Positions 6,305-13,895 of a stretch of 64,000 bases of DNA are shown one piece after another. The notes below the pieces were generated by a model, which had not been told where the DNA came from, did not search any database, and saw only the letters and a list, made by a program, of their open reading frames with translations. The translations under genes and the position numbers were made by a program. Numbering within the stretch: the first letter of the stretch is position 1; the number at the start of each line of letters is the position of its first letter. Source of the DNA: Prevotella sp. UBA4217 (GTDB taxonomy: Bacteria; Bacteroidota; Bacteroidia; Bacteroidales; Bacteroidaceae); NCBI GenBank assembly GCA_002379425.1, contig DFTH01000002.1, positions 1-64,000 on the forward strand. Reading direction: 5' to 3'.

Positions 6305-8386
6305 TTATTTCCGCAACTGGAGGTAGTAGCCGCGTCCGTTCTTGTTCTTGCAGCGCTTCCAGTGCATCTTCTTGATGGCTGCGCCCAGTTGGTTGAAGTT
6401 GGGCACGTCAGCGCTCTTCAGATGCTTTCCCAGTTCCTTCTGGATGGCAGTGACCGTCCAGAAATACTCCTTCTTGTGGGTCGTCACGGGCTCGAAGATC
6501 TCTGAGAGCAGCATCTCTGGGGCCGACTCCTCCTGGAACTCGCTGTTGTGCTGCTGGATGAGGCGCTCGTCGTCGGCCGTGAACCAGTAGATGCAGTCGG
6601 GCTTGCGCAACTCCGCTACGGCCTGTGCGTACATCTGCCTGTAGGGGATCCTGCCTTCCATGTTCACCTTGCCCGTCACCTCCACGCAGAGGTAGCGGCG
6701 CGTGCCGTCGCCAGAGGGCAGGGGCATGAAGTCGTTGGTGGTGGCGATGAACGAGCAGATGCGTGGCGTCAGCGTGTATTGGTCAGAGCGCATCTTGCGC
6801 GTCTGTACGTTCTTCTCCGTCAGCAGGCGCTTGATCTTCGCCTGCTCCCGAGGGGTCTTCGAGTCGTACTCGTCGATGTTCACGAGCCACATCCTTCCCA
6901 GCACGCGCTCCACCTGTTCGGCATTGTCCATGTGGATGCTCTTGGTATAGTACTCGCGCATCGACTCTGGCAGGATATGGTTGCAGAACTGGGTCTTCAT
7001 GTAGCCCTGGTCGCCGATGAGCAGGGGCACCATCGAGTTGCCGTAGTCCTTGTTGATGTTCAGCACCTGTGCCACCATCGCCAGGAACCAGCGGTGGAAG
7101 TACTTGGGCCATTGCTCGAACTTGGTGGGCAGCCTGCGGGCGAAGTCCTCGATATAGTCGTGCTTCCCGTCCCAGTCGCCACAGCCTCTGAGGAACTCGT
7201 GGATGGGGTTGTAGTCCCTGACGTGGGCTGACTCCAGATAGGTGCGTATGTCGTTCATCCAACTCTCGCCGCCCTCCTTCATCTCCTCTACCACGAGACT
7301 CTTCATGTCCCTGTCGGTCAGGGGCTTCCACTCCTTGAAGCGCAGGTCGTTGGGACGGAACTCCGTGATGCCCTTCACCACGTTGTAGCGCAGTTCATAG
7401 CGGCGCTGCAGGAAGTTCTCCACGCTCCGCATGATGCGCTCCTTCTCGTTCATCTGACTCATCTTCTTCCCCTTGTATGCCTTCTTATAGGCATTGCGGA
7501 AGGTCTTGCGGATGAGGTCGATGCCCAGTGGCTTGAAGCGGGCGTTCCACGAGGCGCGCTTCACGCAGGCCTCCTCAGCCAGACGGGCCTTGTGGCAGTA
7601 GTCGGCCAACGCCTGCAGGCACTCCTCCATATCCTCCGGACTGTCGTCGATGGCCTTGGAGAGACACACTTGGTACTCCAGTTGGATGCGCTCGCGCTCA
7701 TCGTCGTCAGGGTACCACACCACGGTGCCGTCGTCAGTGACCTTCGTGCCCTCGTAGGCCTTCAGCGGGTCGTTCAGGCTGCGTACCACGGGCAGCACCT
7801 CGGCATCGGGGTTATAATAGAGTTGGGGGTCGTAACTCATGCGGCAGCCGTTGGTCAGGGCTGTCTCCCTGACGAGCAGGTCGCACTGGGCGAGGGCCCC
7901 GTAGAGACGGGCGGCACTCTCGTGGGCATCCTTCAGGAAGGCGAGATAGTCGCCTGCGTCGAGTTGGGTGTCCTTGTCGTACTGGCATCTGACGACCACC
8001 TTCAGGGTGGCTCCGCTCACGCCAGCGAAGGTCAGCAGCGTATAGGGTATCTGGCGCATGCGGTTGCGCATCTCCGCCACCTGGTGGATGCCTTCGGGAC
8101 AGGGGATGTCGAGCAGGAGCAGCGAGGTAAACCTGTTGGGCTTGTCGAGGCCGTCCTTGCCGAAGGTCGCGGAGAAGATGAGGTAGGGCAGGGCATCCGT
8201 CTCCCTGATCAGGTAGCGGGGCATGCCCTGCTGGGACATCAGGCGCGACTGCAGGGCGATGGCGGCGATCTTGTCTGCCACCTCCTTGTTCTCCATGGAG
8301 CGCATGCGCTCCACCACACTGTCAAGGTCTGTCGTGACGGGGGCTCCAAACTCTCCAGCCCTGGTCTTGATCTTGGTAATCTTCAT
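6305..8386 (-). CDS. VirE_N / VapE-type primase-helicase-like protein with DUF3874
   Basis: A 693-residue cytosolic protein with the Bacteroidetes 'VirE' arrangement: a BT4734-like/VirE_N primase-related region (about 1-200), a helical linker, a VapE-type superfamily-III-like ATPase (about 390-600) and a DUF3874-like C-terminus (about 625-693). The ATPase shows GDQGYMKT (about 458-465; a Walker A variant with Met where Gly is usual), LVNIDEYD (Walker B, about 501-508), SFIATTND (sensor, about 545-552) and GTRRYLCV with a likely arginine finger. Such proteins are thought to handle replication of mobile or phage-like DNA; the role here is unknown. It is monocistronic, and its promoter region abuts the large palindrome at 8477-8861, an attractive candidate target site. 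Confidence 0.85.
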   Translation of the reverse strand: MKITKIKTRAGEFGAPVTTDLDSVVERMRSMENKEVADKIAAIALQSRLMSQQGMPRYLIRETDALPYLIFSATFGKDGLDKPNRFTSLLLLDIPCPEGIHQVAEMRNRMRQIPYTLLTFAGVSGATLKVVVRCQYDKDTQLDAGDYLAFLKDAHESAARLYGALAQCDLLVRETALTNGCRMSYDPQLYYNPDAEVLPVVRSLNDPLKAYEGTKVTDDGTVVWYPDDDERERIQLEYQVCLSKAIDDSPEDMEECLQALADYCHKARLAEEACVKRASWNARFKPLGIDLIRKTFRNAYKKAYKGKKMSQMNEKERIMRSVENFLQRRYELRYNVVKGITEFRPNDLRFKEWKPLTDRDMKSLVVEEMKEGGESWMNDIRTYLESAHVRDYNPIHEFLRGCGDWDGKHDYIEDFARRLPTKFEQWPKYFHRWFLAMVAQVLNINKDYGNSMVPLLIGDQGYMKTQFCNHILPESMREYYTKSIHMDNAEQVERVLGRMWLVNIDEYDSKTPREQAKIKRLLTEKNVQTRKMRSDQYTLTPRICSFIATTNDFMPLPSGDGTRRYLCVEVTGKVNMEGRIPYRQMYAQAVAELRKPDCIYWFTADDERLIQQHNSEFQEESAPEMLLSEIFEPVTTHKKEYFWTVTAIQKELGKHLKSADVPNFNQLGAAIKKMHWKRCKNKNGRGYYLQLRK

Positions 8387-8427
8387 ATTCTGTTTGTTTT
8401 TTGTTGGGGTAATTAGTCATTGCGCTG

Positions 8428-8435
8428 CAAAGGTA
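8428..8435 (-). promoter_or_regulatory. Predicted -7 box for the VirE-like gene
   Basis: Reads TACCTTTG on the minus strand, matching TAnnTTTG about 42 bp before the ATG at 8386. It lies 41 bp from the edge of the palindromic element, so anything binding that element could affect this promoter. Confidence 0.55.
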
Positions 8436-8476
8436 CGAAAAATTTTCGATATTCACAAGAATTTATTGTTAAAAGG

Positions 8477-8861
8477 TGCGCCGCCTGTGCCGCTTTTTGT
8501 ATAATTATCTGTATTTGTGTGTGTTAGTGGCGGCATACCTGACGGAAAAGTGTGCCGTCGGTATGCCGTTGGTGTGCCGTCTGTCCTGTGGTGCAACCTT
8601 CCAAAATGTCCCAGGGCTTGGGACGGAAATGAGGAGCCTCTTCAGGAATGTCAGGAGGCTCCGTAGGTTTCTAAAGTGGCTCCTAATCTTCCTAAAGTGC
8701 CTTCTGATTTTGAAAAACAGGCTCTTTACAGACGAAAGTCGGTACATCTTTGATGGCGGCATACCAGCGGCATACAGGCGGCACACCTTTTTGCACTGGT
8801 GTGCCGCCCTTAACATACATAAATACAGATAGTTATGTAAAAAGCGGCACAGGCGGCACAC
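8477..8861. repeat. Large imperfect palindrome with 11-bp iteron-like repeats (element A)
   Basis: The gap between the VirE-like gene and the fimbrial operon (8387-9048) has no credible gene. Most of it is an inverted repeat centred near 8668/8669. The arms (about 8477-8583 and 8753-8861) share GCCGCCTGTGCCGCTTTTT, ATCTGTATTT and three tandem 11-bp units (TGTGCCGYCNG / TATGCCGYTGG) at 8551-8583, mirrored at 8753-8785. The core holds smaller hairpins: GTCCC...GGGAC (8608-8624) and GGAGCCTC...GAGGCTCC (8633-8662), plus a direct repeat of about 21 bp (8669-8710). The opposed 118-codon reading frames in the arms are by-products of the symmetry. A related element is at 57052-57350. The remaining gap bases are AT-rich. 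Confidence 0.85.
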
Positions 8862-9016
8862 ATTTACATTATTTTTTCTTATTTCTTATTTCCTTTAACC
8901 TGCCAGAAATGTAAAAATTTTAGGTGTATAATTACCCCCCCCATTAAGGATGGTTAAATATTGTAAAATTTTGCCTTTATTATTTTATTTTCCGATAATT
9001 TTTCAGTAAAAAGTAC

Positions 9017-9024
9017 TATCTTTG
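9017..9024 (+). promoter_or_regulatory. Predicted -7 box for the fimbrial/adhesin operon
   Basis: TATCTTTG matches TAnnTTTG 24 bp before the ATG at 9049. It argues against the earlier in-frame start at 9022, which lies inside the box. This may be the main promoter of the long plus-strand surface locus. Confidence 0.6.
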
Positions 9025-9048
9025 CAGATACACTTAAGAGAGAGACTC

Positions 9049-9639
9049 ATGAAATTGTTAAATAAAAACCTAATAATGCTTGCCGTGGTGCTGTTGTCAA
9101 CTATTCCAGGAAAGGTCAACGCCCAGCACATCGCCCTTCGTAACAACTTGCTTTACGATGCGACGCTTACCCCCAATATCGGTATTGATGTCCGTCTGGA
9201 TTCGCTCTGGACGATCGGGGGTCTCGTGGGCCTGAACGCCTGGGACATCGACAAGGATGCCAACAAGAAATGGCGCCATCTGTTGGTGGAGCCCAGCGTG
9301 CGTCGCTGGCTGGGCGACTCCATCTTCCACAAGGGCTATATCGAGGGCGACCTGATGTACAGTCATTTTAACGTAGGCAACACCAAGATACCCTTCGGGC
9401 TCTACGATGCCGTGAAGGACCGTCGCCTGCAGGGTGACCTCTTCGCCCTGGGCGGCAAGTACGGCTACTCCTGGATCCTCGCCCGCCACTGGCGCGTGGA
9501 GGCCGAGGCCGGCATCGCCGTCGGCTACGCCTGGTTCAAGGAGTACGAGTGCCCCACGTGCGGCCAGTATCTGGGCGAGGGCAACCGCATCTTCCTCCTG
9601 CCCCAACTGGGAATCAATGTGGTGTATATCATTAATTAA
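9049..9639 (+). CDS. DUF3575 outer-membrane protein of a fimbrial operon
   Basis: A 196-residue exported protein. The signal peptide MKLLNKNLIMLAVVLLSTIPGKVNA is followed by a mature chain starting QHIALRNNLLYDATLTPNIG, the usual opening of the DUF3575 family. Alternating beta-strands and a C-terminus ending GINVVYIIN suggest a small outer-membrane barrel. DUF3575 proteins commonly head type V (Mfa/Fim) pilus operons in Bacteroidales, where they are thought to act in assembly or outer-membrane placement. The mature chain has one Cys pair (CPTC) near the C-terminus. The gene is 26 bp upstream of the first fimbrillin. The start was chosen downstream of the promoter box. Confidence 0.85.
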   Translation: MKLLNKNLIMLAVVLLSTIPGKVNAQHIALRNNLLYDATLTPNIGIDVRLDSLWTIGGLVGLNAWDIDKDANKKWRHLLVEPSVRRWLGDSIFHKGYIEGDLMYSHFNVGNTKIPFGLYDAVKDRRLQGDLFALGGKYGYSWILARHWRVEAEAGIAVGYAWFKEYECPTCGQYLGEGNRIFLLPQLGINVVYIIN

Positions 9640-9665
9640 TTAGCAAACATAAAATTTCTGACGAT

Positions 9666-11927
9666 ATGAAGAGACATTTCATTTTTGCCGTGATGAGTGC
9701 AGTGACCCTGATGGGACTGACAGCAGTGACCAGTTGTTCGTCGTCGAGCGACGAGGTGGAGAACGTAAACCCGGGCTACGACCCCGCCACCGGCGAGGTG
9801 CCCGTGAACTTTGTGTTTAATGTGGGTATGAACACTGCGGCTAATACCCGCCAGGGGGAGGATGCCACCCAGGCGGCAACATCAGTGGCGGCAGCCAAGT
9901 TCCGTGGTATTATTGGTGCCCATATCATGTGCTTCAAGCAGACTGGCAACGGACAGTTCCTCGCCACGCCCGCTACGGCAGCCAAGGATTTCGATATGGC
10001 CCAGGTGGCCGCTCCTGGCACGCTCAGCAGTACGGAGTCGCGCCGCGTGCTGGAGATGTCGCTGCCCCTGAAGACGAACACCATCGTCTTCTACGGAAAG
10101 GCAGCCGGCAGTACGAACAAGAACGAGCACGGACATCTGGACGATACTGACGGCTATGGCGTGAATAAGGATCTGACCCAGACCAGTTTCCATCTGGGCA
10201 AGCGACTGACGGATGCCCAGAAGACAGTCTTCACGCAGACCCAGAGCCTGCTGGCAGCCGTGATGACGTGTATCATGAACGTCCATCGTGGTACTGGTGC
10301 GGTCGCTGCTACGGCGGCTCCTGCTACTGGCATCCCTGCCTACGGATTTAACATCCCTGCCAAGGCGGGAGAAGGGGCCTACCTTTATGACGTGAAATGG
10401 GCGGACTATCTGCCAAGTGACGGCAAGAAGAGTCCTGTAGATAATACTATCGACCTGACGTCGCTGGAGGAAAAACTGGGCAAGGTCTATAAGGAGATGA
10501 CGACCATCCAGACGGCCGAACTGCGCAATGGCTCTGGAACGGCCCTGAAATCGACCGTCAAGAACCTGTGGTCTATCGTCAATTCCGTGCGTTGTGCCAC
10601 GCCGACGAATCTCAGCGAGGCCGTTGCCAAGCATCTGGCCCAGAAGATACATGAAGAAATTCTGAAGTATTTTGAGGCTAATGTCCCCCCAACTGGCGGG
10701 TCTGTCACAGAGGTTACTATCAAAGGCGTTGAAACCATTATTGATTTATTGCCAGCAGATAACTATTGGCCTGCGGAGGCAGATGCCAAGCCCTCTACCT
10801 TCTCAGCCATTGACTCTGAGGATGGAACCACCCTTGCACAGTACCCGGAGAACCTCGATCTGCCACAGGGTTCCACGCACGTGAAATTCGATTCTAATAA
10901 GAAATCATTCTATTACGTAGAGGACTATAATACGAGTGCCGTCGGAGATGCTGCTTTCACCGTGGATGACTACTACTATCCTGCAGAGTTGCTCTATTTC
11001 GGCAATAGCCCTATCCGCGTCACTAACGATGAGCATGTGGTCGCTGACTATCCACAGGGTACGACCGCCTGGGATACGGACGCAACGAGTTCTTGGAATG
11101 GCTGGACGGCCGATGGAGAGGTGCTGTCATCCACCCGCAGTGTGGCGATGAGAAACGACATCAACTATGGCACGGCCCTCTTGCAGACGACAGTGGGATA
11201 TACTACTGACGTTGCCAATGGCACGAAGAAACTTCAGGACAACAACCATGTGGTACAACTGAGGGATTATGGGGTTAGCGAGGCCAACAATCAGATTACG
11301 CCCACTGAGACATCCTTTAAATTAGTGGGTATCGTGATCGGCGGACAGTCGCCCAGAGTGGGATGGAACTTCCTGCCAGCCCTTGCCGGGGGAGAGAAAC
11401 AAGGCTATATCTTCGACAAGGCCATTGCCAATAACGGGTCCATCCCTGTGAGTGTGAGTGGCAGCAGTTCACCAAACTACACGCTGGTGTTCGACAACTA
11501 CAACGCTACGGCTGCGCAGGATAAGGTCTATATCGCCCTGGAACTTCAGAACAACACAGGTGCAGACTTTATGGGAAAGGACAACCTGATACCTAACGGC
11601 AGCAACTTCTACCTGATAGGTGAACTGGATCCCACAAAAGAGGGGCTCGTTGCTCCGACCTGGCCTACCTACCATGCCCTGCCGCCCTATAATACCGATG
11701 GGACGATGAACAAGGTATCCCGTATCTTTATCCAGGACTATAAGACCGTCGCCAATTTCAAGATCGGTGAGTACTCTTTGCAGTATGCCTACCTGACGGT
11801 GCCCGACCTGCGCTCCAGTTCCGTGACGCTCGGCCTCTCCGTTGACTTGTCGTGGACGACTGGTCTGACTTTCGACGATGTGGTCTTAGGTGGAGGTACC
11901 CAGACACCTGACCCTGGCAATCCCTAA
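9666..11927 (+). CDS. Large lipoprotein fimbrillin (type V pilus subunit)
   Basis: A 753-residue lipoprotein precursor with lipobox LTAVTSC (Cys about 24). It has a Thr-Arg pair at about 61-62, a likely site for Arg-specific trimming as known for P. gingivalis FimA. The motif KFRGIIGAHIMCF (about 78-90) is echoed as FRG(I/M) in three other subunits here. The long beta-rich body contains the shared segment VGIVIGGQSPRVGWNF, and the C-terminus ends VTLGLSVDLSWTTGLTFDD, a paralogous closing strand. In this pilus class, lipidated precursors cross the outer membrane, are cleaved and polymerise by strand exchange. It is the largest of the fimbrillins here and may be the stalk subunit. A TA module separates it from the rest. 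Confidence 0.8.
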   Translation: MKRHFIFAVMSAVTLMGLTAVTSCSSSSDEVENVNPGYDPATGEVPVNFVFNVGMNTAANTRQGEDATQAATSVAAAKFRGIIGAHIMCFKQTGNGQFLATPATAAKDFDMAQVAAPGTLSSTESRRVLEMSLPLKTNTIVFYGKAAGSTNKNEHGHLDDTDGYGVNKDLTQTSFHLGKRLTDAQKTVFTQTQSLLAAVMTCIMNVHRGTGAVAATAAPATGIPAYGFNIPAKAGEGAYLYDVKWADYLPSDGKKSPVDNTIDLTSLEEKLGKVYKEMTTIQTAELRNGSGTALKSTVKNLWSIVNSVRCATPTNLSEAVAKHLAQKIHEEILKYFEANVPPTGGSVTEVTIKGVETIIDLLPADNYWPAEADAKPSTFSAIDSEDGTTLAQYPENLDLPQGSTHVKFDSNKKSFYYVEDYNTSAVGDAAFTVDDYYYPAELLYFGNSPIRVTNDEHVVADYPQGTTAWDTDATSSWNGWTADGEVLSSTRSVAMRNDINYGTALLQTTVGYTTDVANGTKKLQDNNHVVQLRDYGVSEANNQITPTETSFKLVGIVIGGQSPRVGWNFLPALAGGEKQGYIFDKAIANNGSIPVSVSGSSSPNYTLVFDNYNATAAQDKVYIALELQNNTGADFMGKDNLIPNGSNFYLIGELDPTKEGLVAPTWPTYHALPPYNTDGTMNKVSRIFIQDYKTVANFKIGEYSLQYAYLTVPDLRSSSVTLGLSVDLSWTTGLTFDDVVLGGGTQTPDPGNP

Positions 11928-11933
11928 GATTCT

Positions 11934-11948
11934 TGGGGCATGGCCCCA
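11934..11948 (+). terminator. Possible weak hairpin after the first fimbrillin
   Basis: TGGGGC-ATG-GCCCCA forms a 6-bp stem seven bases after the fimbrillin stop. It lacks a T tract, so it may only attenuate transcription. If it works, it would make the first fimbrillin more abundant than the downstream genes. Confidence 0.35.
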
Positions 11949-12040
11949 GCGTGAATATAATGTGATCTTTGACTTATTGACACCCCCTATATTGCTCACA
12001 AAAAAGTGCGCATTTGTTTGGTGATTACTTAGATTATTCG

Positions 12041-12048
12041 TATCTTTG
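12041..12048 (+). promoter_or_regulatory. Predicted promoter of the toxin-antitoxin pair
   Basis: TATCTTTG (-7) is preceded by TTTG at 12017-12020 with 20-bp spacing, a good match to the Bacteroidetes -33/-7 promoter. It lies 23 bp before the antitoxin ATG and suggests the pair is transcribed on its own. Confidence 0.65.
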
Positions 12049-12071
12049 CACCGTGATTAAATCTGAATGTT

Positions 12072-12353
12072 ATGACGGAAGCAGACGAATTTTTCGAGAA
12101 AACAGCCATGAATGCCGAGGAACCAGTGATGGCACCTGCCTCTAATGTTCCAGACTGTTTGGCTTATGAAGAGGATTCCACTGAAGAAGACTTCTTCTTT
12201 GATGAAACATTTGCTGACCAGGCCGAGGTGTTATCACCGTTCGATAGAGAGAATGCTGTCAGGCGCCTCAAACTCGCAGAAGATCAGTTTCAGAGAGGAC
12301 AGTGGCATACGCTTGACGATGTTATGAAAATGGTAAGGCAGCAGATCTTATGA
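12072..12353 (+). CDS. Putative antitoxin of a ParE-type toxin-antitoxin pair
   Basis: A 93-residue, strongly acidic protein with no database family that I recognise. The first 55 residues are rich in Glu and Asp (EEDSTEEDFFFDETFADQ). The last 40 form a helical segment, NAVRRLKLAEDQFQRGQWHT followed by a predicted second helix, which resembles the toxin-binding tail of RelB/ParD-like antitoxins. No ribbon-helix-helix DNA-binding domain is obvious at the N-terminus, which is unusual. It overlaps the toxin gene by ATGA at 12350-12353, the classic coupled arrangement. Function is inferred from position, size, charge and overlap. Confidence 0.65.
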   Translation: MTEADEFFEKTAMNAEEPVMAPASNVPDCLAYEEDSTEEDFFFDETFADQAEVLSPFDRENAVRRLKLAEDQFQRGQWHTLDDVMKMVRQQIL

Positions 12354-12682
12354 GAATAAAGATATCTGATGTAGCAGCAAACCAGTTAATTGAATATGTT
12401 AATTACTACGCCTCACATTTCAGTCTTCAGGCTGCTAATCATTTAGCGGATAGTTTTGAGGCAAGAATGCTGCATCTTTCTAAGTTCCCTGAGTCTGGAC
12501 ATCCAGAACCATTGGCTGAAGGATTGTCTTCGTTGTATCGTTCCATCAAGATAGCAAAACATGTGTGCGTAGTTTATTATGTGGATGAAACTGATGATAG
12601 TATAAAAGTTGCAGATATTTGGGATACGCGCATGCATCCTGAACGCTTAAAACGCAGACTAAGACGTAAACGTAACTATTGA
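12350..12682 (+). CDS. RelE/ParE family toxin
   Basis: A 110-residue basic protein with the ParE/RelE fold signature: N-terminal strand IKISDVAANQLIEYVNYY, a helical hairpin through residue 50, then the conserved RSIKIAKHVCVVYYVDE strand pair (about 64-80) and a C-terminal strand IKVADIWDTR. The Arg/Lys-rich tail (RLKRRLRRKRNY) is typical. ParE-type members act on DNA gyrase and RelE-type members on ribosome-bound mRNA; which applies cannot be read here. Translation is coupled to the antitoxin by ATGA overlap. The pair lies between the first fimbrillin and the pilus anchor, so it is an insertion into an otherwise fimbrial locus. Confidence 0.8.
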   Translation: MRIKISDVAANQLIEYVNYYASHFSLQAANHLADSFEARMLHLSKFPESGHPEPLAEGLSSLYRSIKIAKHVCVVYYVDETDDSIKVADIWDTRMHPERLKRRLRRKRNY

Positions 12683-12705
12683 TAGCAGAGCAGAACATAT
12701 ATTTG

Positions 12706-12730
12706 GGGGCTGACCAACAAGGTCTGCCCC
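12706..12730 (+). terminator. Hairpin after the toxin gene
   Basis: GGGGC-T-GACC / GGTC-T-GCCCC form an interrupted 9-bp stem around the loop AACAA, 23 bp after the toxin stop. There is no long T tract, so this is a probable but not certain terminator. Confidence 0.5.
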
Positions 12731-12800
12731 TCAGTGTGTTGTAGGGGTGGTCTAAAAAGAAAATGTAAATAAAGAAAATATGTTAAATTTTGAAATATAA

Positions 12801-13892
12801 ATGCTGAGACGACTGATATATTTGTGGTGCATGGCACTGGGATGCTCGCTGATGACTGGCTGTTCGGTGATCGACGAGGACCTGACCAACTGTGACCAGC
12901 CCGTGCCGCCAGACCCGCCGACTCCTGAGGAGCCTGAGGCGGAACTGAACTACGACCTGAGGCTGGTGACGAACATGACGACGGAACTGCAGACGGAACT
13001 CACGACGCAGACGGACATCGAGTTGGCCAACGCCCTCAGGGACTATCTGGGCAATATCTTCACCGACTTCGCCCACGATGTCGATCTGTCGTTCTATGAC
13101 ACGGAGGGCGACTCCATGCTCCTGCAGAAAGACCAGCATATCATGGACGCCAATCAGGCCAGTTACACGCTGAACCTGCCCATGCGCGAGTATATGCACC
13201 TGGCGGCTGCCAACGTGATGGATAACGAACTGGTGACCATCGGCAATGATATCCGCTGTCACTCGTCCATGCTCCTGCAGACCATCCGCGACACCATCGA
13301 GTCGCATACCACGGGCCTCTTCACGGCACGCCAGAAGATGGAGGTGCTGGGCAATGTCAGCCAGAACTTCAACGTACATCTCTATATGGCCAACTGTGCT
13401 GCGGCACTCGTGCTCGACCCCAGAGGATTCGGGTCGCTCGACAGGGTGCGCGTCTATAGCACGGGCTTCGCCTCGGGATTCAGCATCTGCGACAGCCTGT
13501 TCTACTTCGACCAGAAGCCGCCTGTGGTGCGCACGGAGGCCATCAAACTCGACCACCTCGCAGAGCAGGCCTTCTGTTCCGTGACCTTCCCCTCCAGGGA
13601 GCCCTCCACGACCCGCACGATCATCGAGACCACGGAGCCGTTTATCGCCCAGCCTGGTGAGGAGTCGCTCTGGGAGTTCCGCGTCTATGTGACCGTTCCT
13701 GCCACGGCAGAGAAGGAGGAGTCGATCACGGAGACCATCCTCCGCATCAGGGAGCCGCTGAGAGCGGGACAGTTGAAGATCATCAGGGCCTGGATCGGCG
13801 ACCAGGGCGAGGTCGTTTCCGATGCCCCGGAGTTGACGACCTCCGTGACGCTCGACTGGAAAGACGGGCTCCATATCGTAACAACAAGATAA
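12801..13892 (+). CDS. FimB/Mfa2 family fimbrial anchor lipoprotein
   Basis: A 363-residue lipoprotein with signal peptide and lipobox SLMTGC (Cys about 21), followed by the Mfa2/FimB-like opening VIDEDLTNCD. Two beta-sandwich domains are expected: about residues 50-190 and 190-363. The family caps and anchors type V pili in the outer membrane and limits their length. Unlike the fimbrillins here it has no Thr-Arg cleavage site near the N-terminus, as expected for an anchor that stays lipidated. It starts the second block of the fimbrial locus, only 3 bp upstream of the next fimbrillin. A degenerate AT-rich region before it (12731-12800) may hold its own promoter. Confidence 0.82.
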   Translation: MLRRLIYLWCMALGCSLMTGCSVIDEDLTNCDQPVPPDPPTPEEPEAELNYDLRLVTNMTTELQTELTTQTDIELANALRDYLGNIFTDFAHDVDLSFYDTEGDSMLLQKDQHIMDANQASYTLNLPMREYMHLAAANVMDNELVTIGNDIRCHSSMLLQTIRDTIESHTTGLFTARQKMEVLGNVSQNFNVHLYMANCAAALVLDPRGFGSLDRVRVYSTGFASGFSICDSLFYFDQKPPVVRTEAIKLDHLAEQAFCSVTFPSREPSTTRTIIETTEPFIAQPGEESLWEFRVYVTVPATAEKEESITETILRIREPLRAGQLKIIRAWIGDQGEVVSDAPELTTSVTLDWKDGLHIVTTR

Positions 13893-13895
13893 GCA

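Noticed and set aside
6305..8386. VirE-like gene as Agrobacterium-type VirE single-strand binding protein
   Set aside because: The family name is historical. The visible P-loop, Walker B and primase-like N-terminus point to a VapE-type primase-helicase instead.
8476..8861. Two opposed 118-codon frames with similar starts (MRRLCRFL and MCRLCRFL) as candidate small genes
   Set aside because: Their similarity follows directly from the inverted repeat of element A. They are Cys/Arg/Leu-rich with no plausible initiation signal. The DNA palindrome is the better explanation.
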